NCBI GenBank assembly: GCA_964356295.1
Contig: CAYHHE010000113.1
Coordinates: 1-5,960, forward strand
Source of the DNA: CAVQGZ01 sp964356295
Lineage (GTDB): Bacteria; Actinomycetota; Actinomycetes; Jiangellales; Jiangellaceae
Length of the DNA: 5,960 nt
Direction: 5' to 3'
Shown here: positions 1 through 5,011 of the stretch, piece by piece
Layout of the letters: each line of letters opens with the position of its first letter
Position numbering within the stretch: position 1 is the stretch's first letter
Translations under genes and position numbers: made by a program
Notes under the pieces: generated by a model
Database searches by the model: none
Told to the model about the DNA's origin: nothing
The model's input: the letters and a program-made list of their open reading frames with translations, nothing else

Positions 1-119
1 CCAGCGGCCTCGGTCGCCTCGGGCTCCGCCGCTTCGTCGTCGCCGCCACCACAGGCGGTTAGGGCGAGGGACAGGGCTGCGGCACCTGCTACCCACCCGG
101 CGCGCGCTACTCCGCGCAT
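1..119 (-). CDS. Lipoprotein N-terminus, probably an ABC-transporter solute-binding protein (partial)
   Basis: Only the first 39 codons are inside the window; the gene runs off the left edge. The ATG at 119-117 has an ideal ribosome binding site, AGGAGG at 130-125, five bases upstream, so this start is firm. The protein begins with a short positive region (Arg2, Arg6), a hydrophobic Ala/Leu core (about residues 8-20) and a textbook lipobox, Leu20-Thr21-Ala22-Cys23. It would be lipidated on Cys23 and anchored outside the cytoplasmic membrane. The mature protein opens with Gly-Gly-Gly and then an Asp/Glu/Ala-rich stretch, typical of the flexible tether of actinobacterial solute-binding proteins. 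The ligand cannot be told from this fragment. The T-box-like leader upstream suggests, by inference, amino-acid or peptide uptake. Other lipoprotein classes remain possible. Confidence 0.8.
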   Translation of the reverse strand, partial: MRGVARAGWVAGAAALSLALTACGGGDDEAAEPEATEAA

Positions 120-293
120 GGATTCCTCCTTCGGTATGCCTTCCGCATGCGTCCCGGTGGGACGCGCGGTTCCACACGGCATCGGCGCCGGATGCGCCGT
201 CGCGAGCGGACGCCTCATCGTGCCACCCGTCGAGGCGTCGGCAGTCACACGATCCGCTCGCGGAAGTTGCGATTCGATCACAACACCTCGCAA
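120..293 (-). promoter_or_regulatory. Candidate T-box riboswitch-like leader of the lipoprotein gene
   Basis: On the minus strand 174-165 reads TGGAACCGCG, an exact match to the T-box core UGGNACCGCG that pairs with the 3' end of uncharged tRNA. Reading 5' to 3', the leader offers: a hairpin at 293-267 (TTGCGA with TCGCAA; an alternative pairs 284-278 with 272-266); a large bulged hairpin at 262-201; a short hairpin at 199-183 (CGGCGC, loop of five, GCGCCG); the T-box core; and a perfect 7-bp hairpin at 165-149 (GCGTCCC, loop ACC, GGGACGC). AGGAGG and the ATG follow. The order resembles Stem I, Stem II, Stem III and antiterminator. CGTCCC paired with GGGACG is also common in the competing terminator arm of T-boxes. 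CCGTG at 179-175 can pair, with two wobbles, with TGCGG at 147-143, bracketing the core. There is no T-run, so control would be at translation. The base after UGG is A, which predicts a tRNA ending UCCA, as in glycine or cysteine tRNAs. I could not place a specifier codon with confidence. Confidence 0.5.
201..262 (-). repeat. Nested perfect inverted repeats (bulged hairpin)
   Basis: An outer 10-bp perfect inverted repeat, CGCGAGCGGA at 201-210 and TCCGCTCGCG at 253-262, encloses an inner 8-bp perfect repeat, GACGCCTC at 209-216 and GAGGCGTC at 232-239. The two share bases 209-210. Folded as minus-strand RNA this gives one long stem with a 13-base bulge on the 5' side (252-240) and a 15-base terminal loop (231-217). 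It lies inside the leader of the lipoprotein gene, in the place of Stem I or Stem II if that leader is a T-box. It could instead act as a terminator for the upstream minus-strand gene, but no T-run follows. Confidence 0.65.
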
Positions 294-300
294 AACCGTC

Positions 301-330
301 TCTATCGGACTCAGAGGAGGAGGGCGTCGA
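301..330 (-). promoter_or_regulatory. Weak promoter candidate for the lipoprotein leader
   Basis: On the minus strand, TCGACG (330-325) resembles a -35 box and GATAGA (306-301) a -10 box, with an 18-base spacer. Transcription would begin near 295-290, just where the first leader hairpin opens. The boxes overlap the last codons and stop of the Nudix-APH gene. Both matches to the housekeeping sigma consensus are imperfect, so this is only a suggestion. Readthrough from the upstream gene is the alternative. Confidence 0.2.
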
Positions 331-1531
331 GCTCCTGCTGTCGACGGTCGAGGTCGTCGAGCCCCGCCTCCACCGACTCCGGGACCCCGGTGGTGAGGAG
401 TCGGGAGAGTCCTGGGTCGCCGGCCGCGGCACCCCGCCTCATGAACCGCAGCGCCCCACGCAGCCGCGGCTCGACGCGGGCCAGAGCCGTGCGAGGGTCG
501 ACCCCGTAGGAATCCGCGAGGGTGCGCAGCCCGGCCGCCTCCTCGGCCACGGTGAGCCCGTGGCGAAGCACGAACTGCCATGCGGCGAATGCCACGTCGT
601 CCAGCCGGTGGCCGGGTGCTGCCATGTCCCAGTCGAGGACGGCAGCGATTCCGTCCACGTCGTCCAGGACGATGTTGTGCGGGCTGATGTCGTGGTGGCA
701 GATCACCGCACCCGCCGACCTCGAGAGCCGTCCCCGACGCCACACCCGATCCTCGGCGGGGAATGATGCGGTGGCCTCGTGCAGGTCGCGAAGCCACGCC
801 CCGATCGAGCGGAGGACCGACGGGCTGCGGAACCGCGCCGGCACGGGGTCGGCATCGCCCATGGTGGACCCGGGGACGTAGCGCAGCACCTCCCGTCCCG
901 ACGGGTCCTCCCCCAACGGCTCGGGAACCCCGGGGACACCGGCTGCCCGGCAGTGCCGAAGCAGGTCGTGCACCGCGGGCGTCCACGGCCCGATGGGTCG
1001 CCGGACGGTGTCCCCGACCCGAACCGCCCCTCCGACCCGGCCGCCCACCAACGGCTCAGGTTCGACCAGCAGGTCAGCGAGGGCGTGGACGATCGGCCAG
1101 TCGGCCGGCAGCCACGCGACGTCGGCGAGGCGGTCGGCGGGCAACCAACGCAGCACGTCGTGGTCCTGCAGCGGCTGCGGCTCGCTATGACTCCCGGGCG
1201 AGGTCTGGATCTCCGCAACCCAGACTCGCAGCGCCCAGCCGGTGGGGAGCACGACGTCCTCGCCGACCCGGCGCTCGAGCCGCACGGTCACGCCCAGCTC
1301 CTCCTGGCACTCGCGCACCAGGGCCTGCTCATCGGACTCACCTGCCTCCACCTTGCCCCCGGCGAACTCCCAGCCGCCGGCCATCGAGGCCGGTGCCGAG
1401 CGTCGGGCGGCAAGCACCTGGCCGTCGCGCACGATGGCGGCTCCCACGATCACCCCGCCGGCGGGCTGCGGGGTGGACGCGGGCACCGCCTCAGCGTCGC
1501 ACGACTCGCAGCGCGGCGTCGGACGTGCCAC
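311..1531 (-). CDS. Nudix hydrolase-APH phosphotransferase fusion protein
   Basis: One uninterrupted frame of 406 residues carries two enzyme domains. Residues about 25-155 form a MutT-like Nudix hydrolase: the Nudix box spans residues 59-81 (Gly59, Glu65, Arg73-Glu74, Glu77-Glu78, Gly80) and is complete, preceded by the GGWEFAGGK-type strand usual in MutT and (d)CTP pyrophosphohydrolases. Such enzymes cleave nucleoside diphosphate-linked substrates. Residues about 160-400 form an aminoglycoside phosphotransferase (APH) family kinase: the Brenner motif His279-x-Asp281 to Asn286 and the metal-binding Asp300-Trp-Asp302 are intact, followed by Leu310-Asp-Asp as in the family. The substrate of either domain is unknown, and antibiotic resistance should not be assumed. 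The start is uncertain. The GTG at 1531 lies only 9 bases from the divergent dehydratase start and has no clear ribosome binding site. GTG codons near 1453 and 1447 (residues 27 and 29), just before the first Nudix strand, are good alternatives. Confidence 0.88.
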   Translation of the reverse strand: MARPTPRCESCDAEAVPASTPQPAGGVIVGAAIVRDGQVLAARRSAPASMAGGWEFAGGKVEAGESDEQALVRECQEELGVTVRLERRVGEDVVLPTGWALRVWVAEIQTSPGSHSEPQPLQDHDVLRWLPADRLADVAWLPADWPIVHALADLLVEPEPLVGGRVGGAVRVGDTVRRPIGPWTPAVHDLLRHCRAAGVPGVPEPLGEDPSGREVLRYVPGSTMGDADPVPARFRSPSVLRSIGAWLRDLHEATASFPAEDRVWRRGRLSRSAGAVICHHDISPHNIVLDDVDGIAAVLDWDMAAPGHRLDDVAFAAWQFVLRHGLTVAEEAAGLRTLADSYGVDPRTALARVEPRLRGALRFMRRGAAAGDPGLSRLLTTGVPESVEAGLDDLDRRQQELDALLL

Positions 1532-1540
1532 GGTGAGCCC

Positions 1541-1840
1541 ATGAGCGAAGTTCTGTCCGCTGCGGCGCTTGCGTCAGCCCTGGAAGAACGACCCGGATGG
1601 ACCGGAGGCACCGAGGGCATCGAACGCACCGTCAGCGCCCCGGGTTTCCTTGCCGGCATCGCGATCGTCGTCGACGTGGCGCAGGCGGCCGAGAAAGCCG
1701 ACCATCATCCCGACATCGACATCCGCTGGCGCCGGGTGCGCTTCGCCCTGTCCACCCACGACGCCGGCGGGGTGACCGACAAAGACCTGGCGCTGGCCGC
1801 ACAGATCGACACCATCGCCGCCTCCCACGACGCCACCTGA
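1541..1840 (+). CDS. Pterin-4a-carbinolamine dehydratase
   Basis: This 99-residue protein has the usual length of the PCD/DCoH family. The enzyme dehydrates 4a-hydroxytetrahydrobiopterin, recycling the pterin cofactor of aromatic amino-acid hydroxylases; in bacteria without such hydroxylases its role is less clear. The family signature is visible as Glu51-Lys-Ala-Asp-His55-His56-Pro57, then Trp63 with Val66 in the following strand, then Thr72-His73, Gly76-Gly77 and Thr79-Asp-Lys-Asp82. His55, His56 and His73 correspond to the active-site histidines. The tyrosine common after HHP is replaced by Trp63, a conservative change. The ATG at 1541 is preceded by GGTGAG at 1532-1537, a usable ribosome binding site. 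The gene stands alone on the plus strand: divergent from the Nudix-APH gene and convergent with the GrpB-family gene, whose stop is only 22 bases away. No hydroxylase gene is visible nearby. Confidence 0.93.
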   Translation: MSEVLSAAALASALEERPGWTGGTEGIERTVSAPGFLAGIAIVVDVAQAAEKADHHPDIDIRWRRVRFALSTHDAGGVTDKDLALAAQIDTIAASHDAT

Positions 1841-1862
1841 TCTCGCACCGCGGGGGCTTCGT

Positions 1863-2435
1863 TCACGCGTCGGCTGGTCCGGGTCGCCATCCGCTCCATG
1901 ACCAACGGTCAGCCTCACGCAGCAGCTCCCACACGACGTCGCCCTTGGCCTGCGCATAGTCATCGACCGTCGGCCAGTCCCGCTGCGTCAACGATCTCTT
2001 CACGTTCTCGTACCTGCGGCGCGCCGAGGGTTCTGCCCTCAGGTAGTTACGTAGCAGCAGCGCCTGCTGCTGGCTGACGCAGCCGTCGCGGCGCACGTGA
2101 AGGTTCACATCGCCGGCCGTCGCGGTGTCGTCCCCGCTGGCCCTCGTCGGGCCGCGGAAGAACCTCTTTCGCCGGTCAGGGTTGTTCGGATGCCATCGGT
2201 AGCCACGGGACTCGAGGGCGACACGGCCCGGGTGCCGCGGATCGTCGAGCTCTGCTGGGTCGACGGCGGTCACCTGGATGTCGAGGACATCCTTCGCCGC
2301 CAGCCCCGCAACAGCGGTCGAGCCGATGTGGTCGATGCGGACCGCCCAGTCACCCAGGTCGGCGCGAATGCGCCGCGCCTCGGCCGCGAACCGTGCGGGC
2401 CACGTCGGGTTCGCCTCGACGATCGCGATCCTCAC
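1863..2435 (-). CDS. GrpB family protein (UPF0157, nucleotidyltransferase-like fold)
   Basis: The 190-residue protein matches the GrpB/UPF0157 family over its full length. Landmarks are the N-terminal Ile-Val-Glu then Pro10-Thr-Trp-Pro, the signature His36-Ile-Gly-Ser-Thr40 to Gly44-Leu-Ala-Ala-Lys48, Asp52-Ile, the strand Val110-Asn-Leu-His113, the segment Leu127-Leu-Arg-Asn-Tyr-Leu-Arg133, Tyr142 with Lys146, and Lys164 near the end. The Gly-Ser and Asp-Ile pair resembles the nucleotidyltransferase superfamily core, but no reaction is firmly established for the family. In many actinobacteria this domain is fused to dephospho-CoA kinase; here it stands alone. The GTG start at 2435 fits the family N-terminus. 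A GAGGAG at 2453-2448 directly follows the arfB stop and lies 12 bases upstream, a rather long spacing. It is the third gene of the protease-arfB-grpB unit and converges on the dehydratase gene. Confidence 0.9.
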   Translation of the reverse strand: MRIAIVEANPTWPARFAAEARRIRADLGDWAVRIDHIGSTAVAGLAAKDVLDIQVTAVDPAELDDPRHPGRVALESRGYRWHPNNPDRRKRFFRGPTRASGDDTATAGDVNLHVRRDGCVSQQQALLLRNYLRAEPSARRRYENVKRSLTQRDWPTVDDYAQAKGDVVWELLREADRWSWSGWRPGPADA

Positions 2436-2453
2436 CAGGAGTCGGCGCTCCTC

Positions 2454-2864
2454 TCACTCGCCGGCTCGCCTGAGCTGCTTGGTCTGGCTGCGGCGTCGTT
2501 TGGCTGCCAGTCGGCGTTCGGTGGCCGCTCGTGACGGCCGGGTCGGGCGCCGGACGGGAGGCGGCGCAGCGCTCGCCGCGCGGACCAGGTCGGCGAGCCT
2601 CGCCCGCGCGTCACGGCGGTTCTGCCACTGGGATCGCTGCGTGGACGCGGTCACCACGATCGGACCGTCCGGCAGCCGGTGACGCAGGCGGTCTCGCAGC
2701 TGTCCGGTGAGCGCGCGGGAGGTGCGAGGGTCCCAGGTCAGCTCGACACGGCTGTCGGTGGTGTTGACTGACTGGCCCCCTGGCCCAGAGGACCGGGAGA
2801 ACCGCCAGTGAAGCTCGCGCTCGGGGATGACCAGCGAGCGTGAGACGACCAGGTCGCCACTCAT
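2454..2864 (-). CDS. arfB: ArfB-type peptidyl-tRNA hydrolase (alternative ribosome-rescue factor)
   Basis: The 136-residue protein is close to the roughly 140 residues of Escherichia coli ArfB (YaeJ). It rescues ribosomes stalled on messages lacking a stop codon by hydrolysing peptidyl-tRNA in the ribosome. The catalytic loop is Ser25-Ser-Gly-Pro-Gly29-Gly30-Gln31-Ser-Val-Asn34, the class-1 release factor GGQ motif in the ArfB context. Further family marks are Val40-Glu-Leu-Thr-Trp44 and Gln76-Arg-Ser-Gln79 with Asn82. The short, codon-independent domain is followed from about residue 103 by an Arg/Lys-rich tail, which in ArfB enters the empty mRNA channel. Full release factors are much longer and carry a codon-recognition domain, absent here. 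The ATG at 2864-2862 overlaps the protease stop as ATGA and has no strong ribosome binding site, so translation is probably coupled to the protease. The GrpB-family gene follows after 18 bases. Confidence 0.93.
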   Translation of the reverse strand: MSGDLVVSRSLVIPERELHWRFSRSSGPGGQSVNTTDSRVELTWDPRTSRALTGQLRDRLRHRLPDGPIVVTASTQRSQWQNRRDARARLADLVRAASAAPPPVRRPTRPSRAATERRLAAKRRRSQTKQLRRAGE

Positions 2865-4306
2865 CCGCTGTCCACTCGGGAGCTCAGCGATGCTGCGAAG
2901 GACGGGTCGGTCATCGCCCGGTAGATCAGCTCGCCCTCGTCCACTCCCGGAACCAGCACGGACTTCGCCGCGGTGGGCTCGAGCCCCAGCGTGGCCGCCA
3001 ACGTCTCTCCCGGCTCCGCGGATGCCCCGGCGGCTCGGGTGACTTCCGCCTGCTCCACGTCGGGCAGGTCTGCGGCCAGCAGGGCCGCCACGTCCACCCG
3101 CCCGATCCCCCAGCGCCGGTCCCACCCCGCGGGGACGACGCAGACACCCGGCCGGCGCAGGGTCGCCAGGAAGGCGCCCTGCACGTTGGCCGCGCCGTAG
3201 CGAGCAACCAACGCTGCGTGAGCGTGGTGGGCGACCCACAGCGCTGCCGCTCCGGCCAGGTGCGCCACGGAGTACGACGTGCCGTTGCTCTGACCCACGA
3301 CCGGGTCGGTGCCGCTGTAGCCGGCGACCCACACGCAGTGGCCGGGCATGGACACGTCCACGGCCGCTCCGCGCGACGACCCGGCCCAGGGCACGTCCCC
3401 GGGCCCGGTGGCGGCGACCGCGATGCACGAGTCGTAGCTGGCGGGTGCGGTCACGTAGCGCACCACGTTCCCCGCAGCGGCCATGACGATCATCCCGGCC
3501 GCGACGGCACGGTCGATCTCGCGCCGCAGCCCGAAGAACCCCTTGCCGCCCAGGCTCATGGAGACGACCTGGCAGTGGTTGCGCCGAGCATGGCTCACCG
3601 CTGCGGCGACGTCGGAGTCGAACAGCTGCACCACACTCTCGGTGGCACGGACCGGGACCACTGACGCGGCGGGTGCCACTCCGGCGATCCCGCTGGGATC
3701 GGGCCGGCCCGCGATGACGCTCGCGGTCGAGGTGCCGTGACCCGGGTTCGGCAGCGGCCAGAAGGGGTTCGGCGTCAGGTCGTCCAGGGCGTCGTCATCG
3801 TCGTCGATCACGTCGCGGTCGCGGACGAGGTCGAACGTGTCGGCTCCGATCTGCGGGTGCAGCGTGTAGCCGGAGTCGGGATGGCCGACGGAGACGCCGA
3901 GTCCTCCGCGGACGGACGGGTCCATCGAGTCCAGCGCCTGCTGCCACCGGATGGTCGCCCGGGCCCAGCCCGGGTCGTCGGAGTCACTCGTGCAGGTCGT
4001 CCACTCGGTGGTCTTGGCCAGCGGATCAGGGGTCCACGGCACCGGGACGTCGGCCTCGACCTGAACGAACTGCGCGGATGCCCGCAGCACTCGCGCCGCG
4101 GCGAAGGCGTCCTCGGCGTAGGTCGCGGTCCCGACGGGTGCATACGACGGGCCGACGGCGACCAGGTCACGCGAGCCTGCGGCGACCGCGAGCACCGTCC
4201 ACCGGCCATCGAGCGCGCGGCGGACCTGGTCGGTCACGTCCAGAAGCGGCCGCGAGTCGCCCGGGTCGAGGGCCACCCGTAGCTCGAACGCGCGGTTGCG
4301 TGCCAC
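2861..4306 (-). CDS. Subtilisin-like serine protease (peptidase S8), no visible signal peptide
   Basis: From the GTG at 4306 the protein has 481 residues. The S8 catalytic triad is present: Asp144 in Pro-Asp-Ser-Gly-Tyr, His190 in Gly-His-Gly-Thr with Ile198-Ala-Gly, and Ser344 in Asn-Gly-Thr-Ser-Tyr-Ser-Val-Ala-His. The oxyanion Asn280 sits in Ala-Ala-Ala-Gly-Asn. The serine motif departs from the usual GTSMAxPH: Tyr replaces Met and Ala precedes the His in place of Pro. An acidic run of six Asp residues (168-173) lies between the Asp and His motifs. Residues 1-130 form an N-terminal region I cannot assign; about 395-481 is an uncharacterised tail. No signal peptide or membrane segment is visible, so it may act inside the cell. 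The start is uncertain: the same frame stays open to 4525, but upstream codons give Cys/Arg-rich, non-coding-like sequence, and no clear ribosome binding site precedes 4306. It is the first gene of a coupled unit with arfB. Confidence 0.85.
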   Translation of the reverse strand: MARNRAFELRVALDPGDSRPLLDVTDQVRRALDGRWTVLAVAAGSRDLVAVGPSYAPVGTATYAEDAFAAARVLRASAQFVQVEADVPVPWTPDPLAKTTEWTTCTSDSDDPGWARATIRWQQALDSMDPSVRGGLGVSVGHPDSGYTLHPQIGADTFDLVRDRDVIDDDDDALDDLTPNPFWPLPNPGHGTSTASVIAGRPDPSGIAGVAPAASVVPVRATESVVQLFDSDVAAAVSHARRNHCQVVSMSLGGKGFFGLRREIDRAVAAGMIVMAAAGNVVRYVTAPASYDSCIAVAATGPGDVPWAGSSRGAAVDVSMPGHCVWVAGYSGTDPVVGQSNGTSYSVAHLAGAAALWVAHHAHAALVARYGAANVQGAFLATLRRPGVCVVPAGWDRRWGIGRVDVAALLAADLPDVEQAEVTRAAGASAEPGETLAATLGLEPTAAKSVLVPGVDEGELIYRAMTDPSFAASLSSRVDSG

Positions 4307-4369
4307 GGTCGGCCATTGTGCCCTCGACAGCTGCGAGCACGTTCCCGGGTCGCCGAATCCGCGGCAGCA

Positions 4370-4546
4370 ATGACGGACGGGCGGGTCCGCGCAGCGCCAG
4401 TGGCGCTGCCTACCCTGACAGTAGTTGCCTTGCTGTCGCCGGCTGCAACGGCGACAGCGGCCGATCCGTCGACAGCGCTGATGGGCGCGGCGGTCCACAG
4501 CAGTAGGCCGGGACACGTCGTGCAAGGTGGTCGACGAGTGCGCTGA
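4370..4546 (+). CDS. Doubtful small reading frame with a signal-peptide-like start (possibly a gene remnant)
   Basis: An ATG at 4370 opens 58 codons ending in TGA at 4544-4546, within the spacer between two minus-strand genes. The product has an Arg-containing start, a hydrophobic stretch (about residues 10-31) and then Ala-Asp-Pro-Ser-Thr-Ala. The same six residues occur near the start of the alpha/beta hydrolase about 1 kb downstream, and the two copies differ only at third codon positions. That hints at a remnant of a related exported protein. Against it: no ribosome binding site is visible, third-position GC is lower than in the clear genes, nothing recognisable follows, and two strong hairpins lie inside it. 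Confidence 0.15.
   Translation: MTDGRVRAAPVALPTLTVVALLSPAATATAADPSTALMGAAVHSSRPGHVVQGGRRVR
4391..4458 (-). terminator. Two adjacent strong hairpins, possible terminator without T-tract
   Basis: GCAGCGCC at 4391-4398 and GGCGCTGC at 4402-4409 form a perfect 8-bp stem with a 3-base loop. GCTGTCGCCG at 4432-4441 and CGGCGACAGC at 4449-4458 form a perfect 10-bp stem with a 7-base loop. Both lie between the stop of the exported-protein gene (4550) and the protease start (4306), where a terminator for the former would be expected. No T-run follows on either strand, as is common for GC-rich actinobacterial terminators. A leader function for the protease message is an alternative. Confidence 0.4.
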
Positions 4547-4549
4547 CCC

Positions 4550-5011
4550 CTATACGCAAGAGGGGTAGGCAGCCCAGGACGCGTTGAGCCACAACGGCCC
4601 GTCCAGAACCCCCCGGACTCCGCATCCACGCGAAGTCGAGAGCGGCGTGGCCACTGAACGGTACTCGTTGTTCCTCAGTGTCCCAACGTCGCGCCACAGC
4701 CCTGCGGCCATCACCTTGGTGCCGTTCGATGCAGTCGCTGCTGCGGCGGGGGACCACCAGACGCGCACGCCATAGACATCGATGCCTCGGCTGCCGTGGT
4801 CCCAGTAGTAGACCCGGGCACAGACACTGACTGCGACGTCAGTTGTGGTCGAGGTGCATGCATAACTGCTTCGACTGCTCGCCGCATTCGCGGGCTGAAC
4901 AAGCCCGGTGAGCAGCAACGCAAGGGTGACCACCGTTACCACGCTCACCCTTAGCCGCCGACCCACGTTCGGGCACATCGACGCCGTGGCTTCCGAGAGC
5001 CCGCGCTTCAC
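4550..5011 (-). CDS. Exported four-cysteine protein of unknown function
   Basis: I do not recognise the family. The 153-residue product has a clear Sec-type signal peptide: Arg18, Arg19 and Arg21, a hydrophobic core at about 22-38, and a predicted cleavage after Ala41-Asn-Ala43. The mature part is about 110 residues and Ser/Thr/Ala-rich, with many aromatics (Tyr-Tyr-Trp at 68-70, Trp-Trp at 85-86, further Trp at 106, 141 and 146). It has exactly four cysteines, at 52, 64, 130 and 152, which could form two disulphides and suggest a small compact extracellular domain. The start may be the GTG at 5011 or the ATG at 4978 (residue 12); neither has a strong ribosome binding site, and both keep the signal peptide. 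By hand count about three quarters of codons end in G or C, lower than in the neighbouring enzymes, which may reflect more recent acquisition. A 6-bp inverted repeat (4546-4551 with 4561-4566) spans the TAG stop. Confidence 0.68.
   Translation of the reverse strand: MKRGLSEATASMCPNVGRRLRVSVVTVVTLALLLTGLVQPANAASSRSSYACTSTTTDVAVSVCARVYYWDHGSRGIDVYGVRVWWSPAAAATASNGTKVMAAGLWRDVGTLRNNEYRSVATPLSTSRGCGVRGVLDGPLWLNASWAAYPSCV

Noticed and set aside
779..1540. Plus-strand frame open upstream of the dehydratase that would extend it to 353 residues
   Set aside because: The extra residues are antisense to the Nudix-APH gene and resemble no protein; the dehydratase family is about 100 residues and begins at the ATG at 1541 with a ribosome binding site.
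2865..3428. Upstream extension of the ArfB frame to 324 residues
   Set aside because: The extension is a shadow of the protease gene in another frame; ArfB length and the ATGA overlap support the ATG at 2864.
4167..4316. ATG at 4316 with a purine-rich sequence upstream as the protease start
   Set aside because: It is out of frame with the protease and gives a short Arg/Gly/Pro-rich product that stops within 70 codons.
4307..4525. Longer protease N-terminus starting at 4525
   Set aside because: The added 73 residues are Cys/Arg-rich and look like translated non-coding sequence, and they overlap the two strong hairpins.
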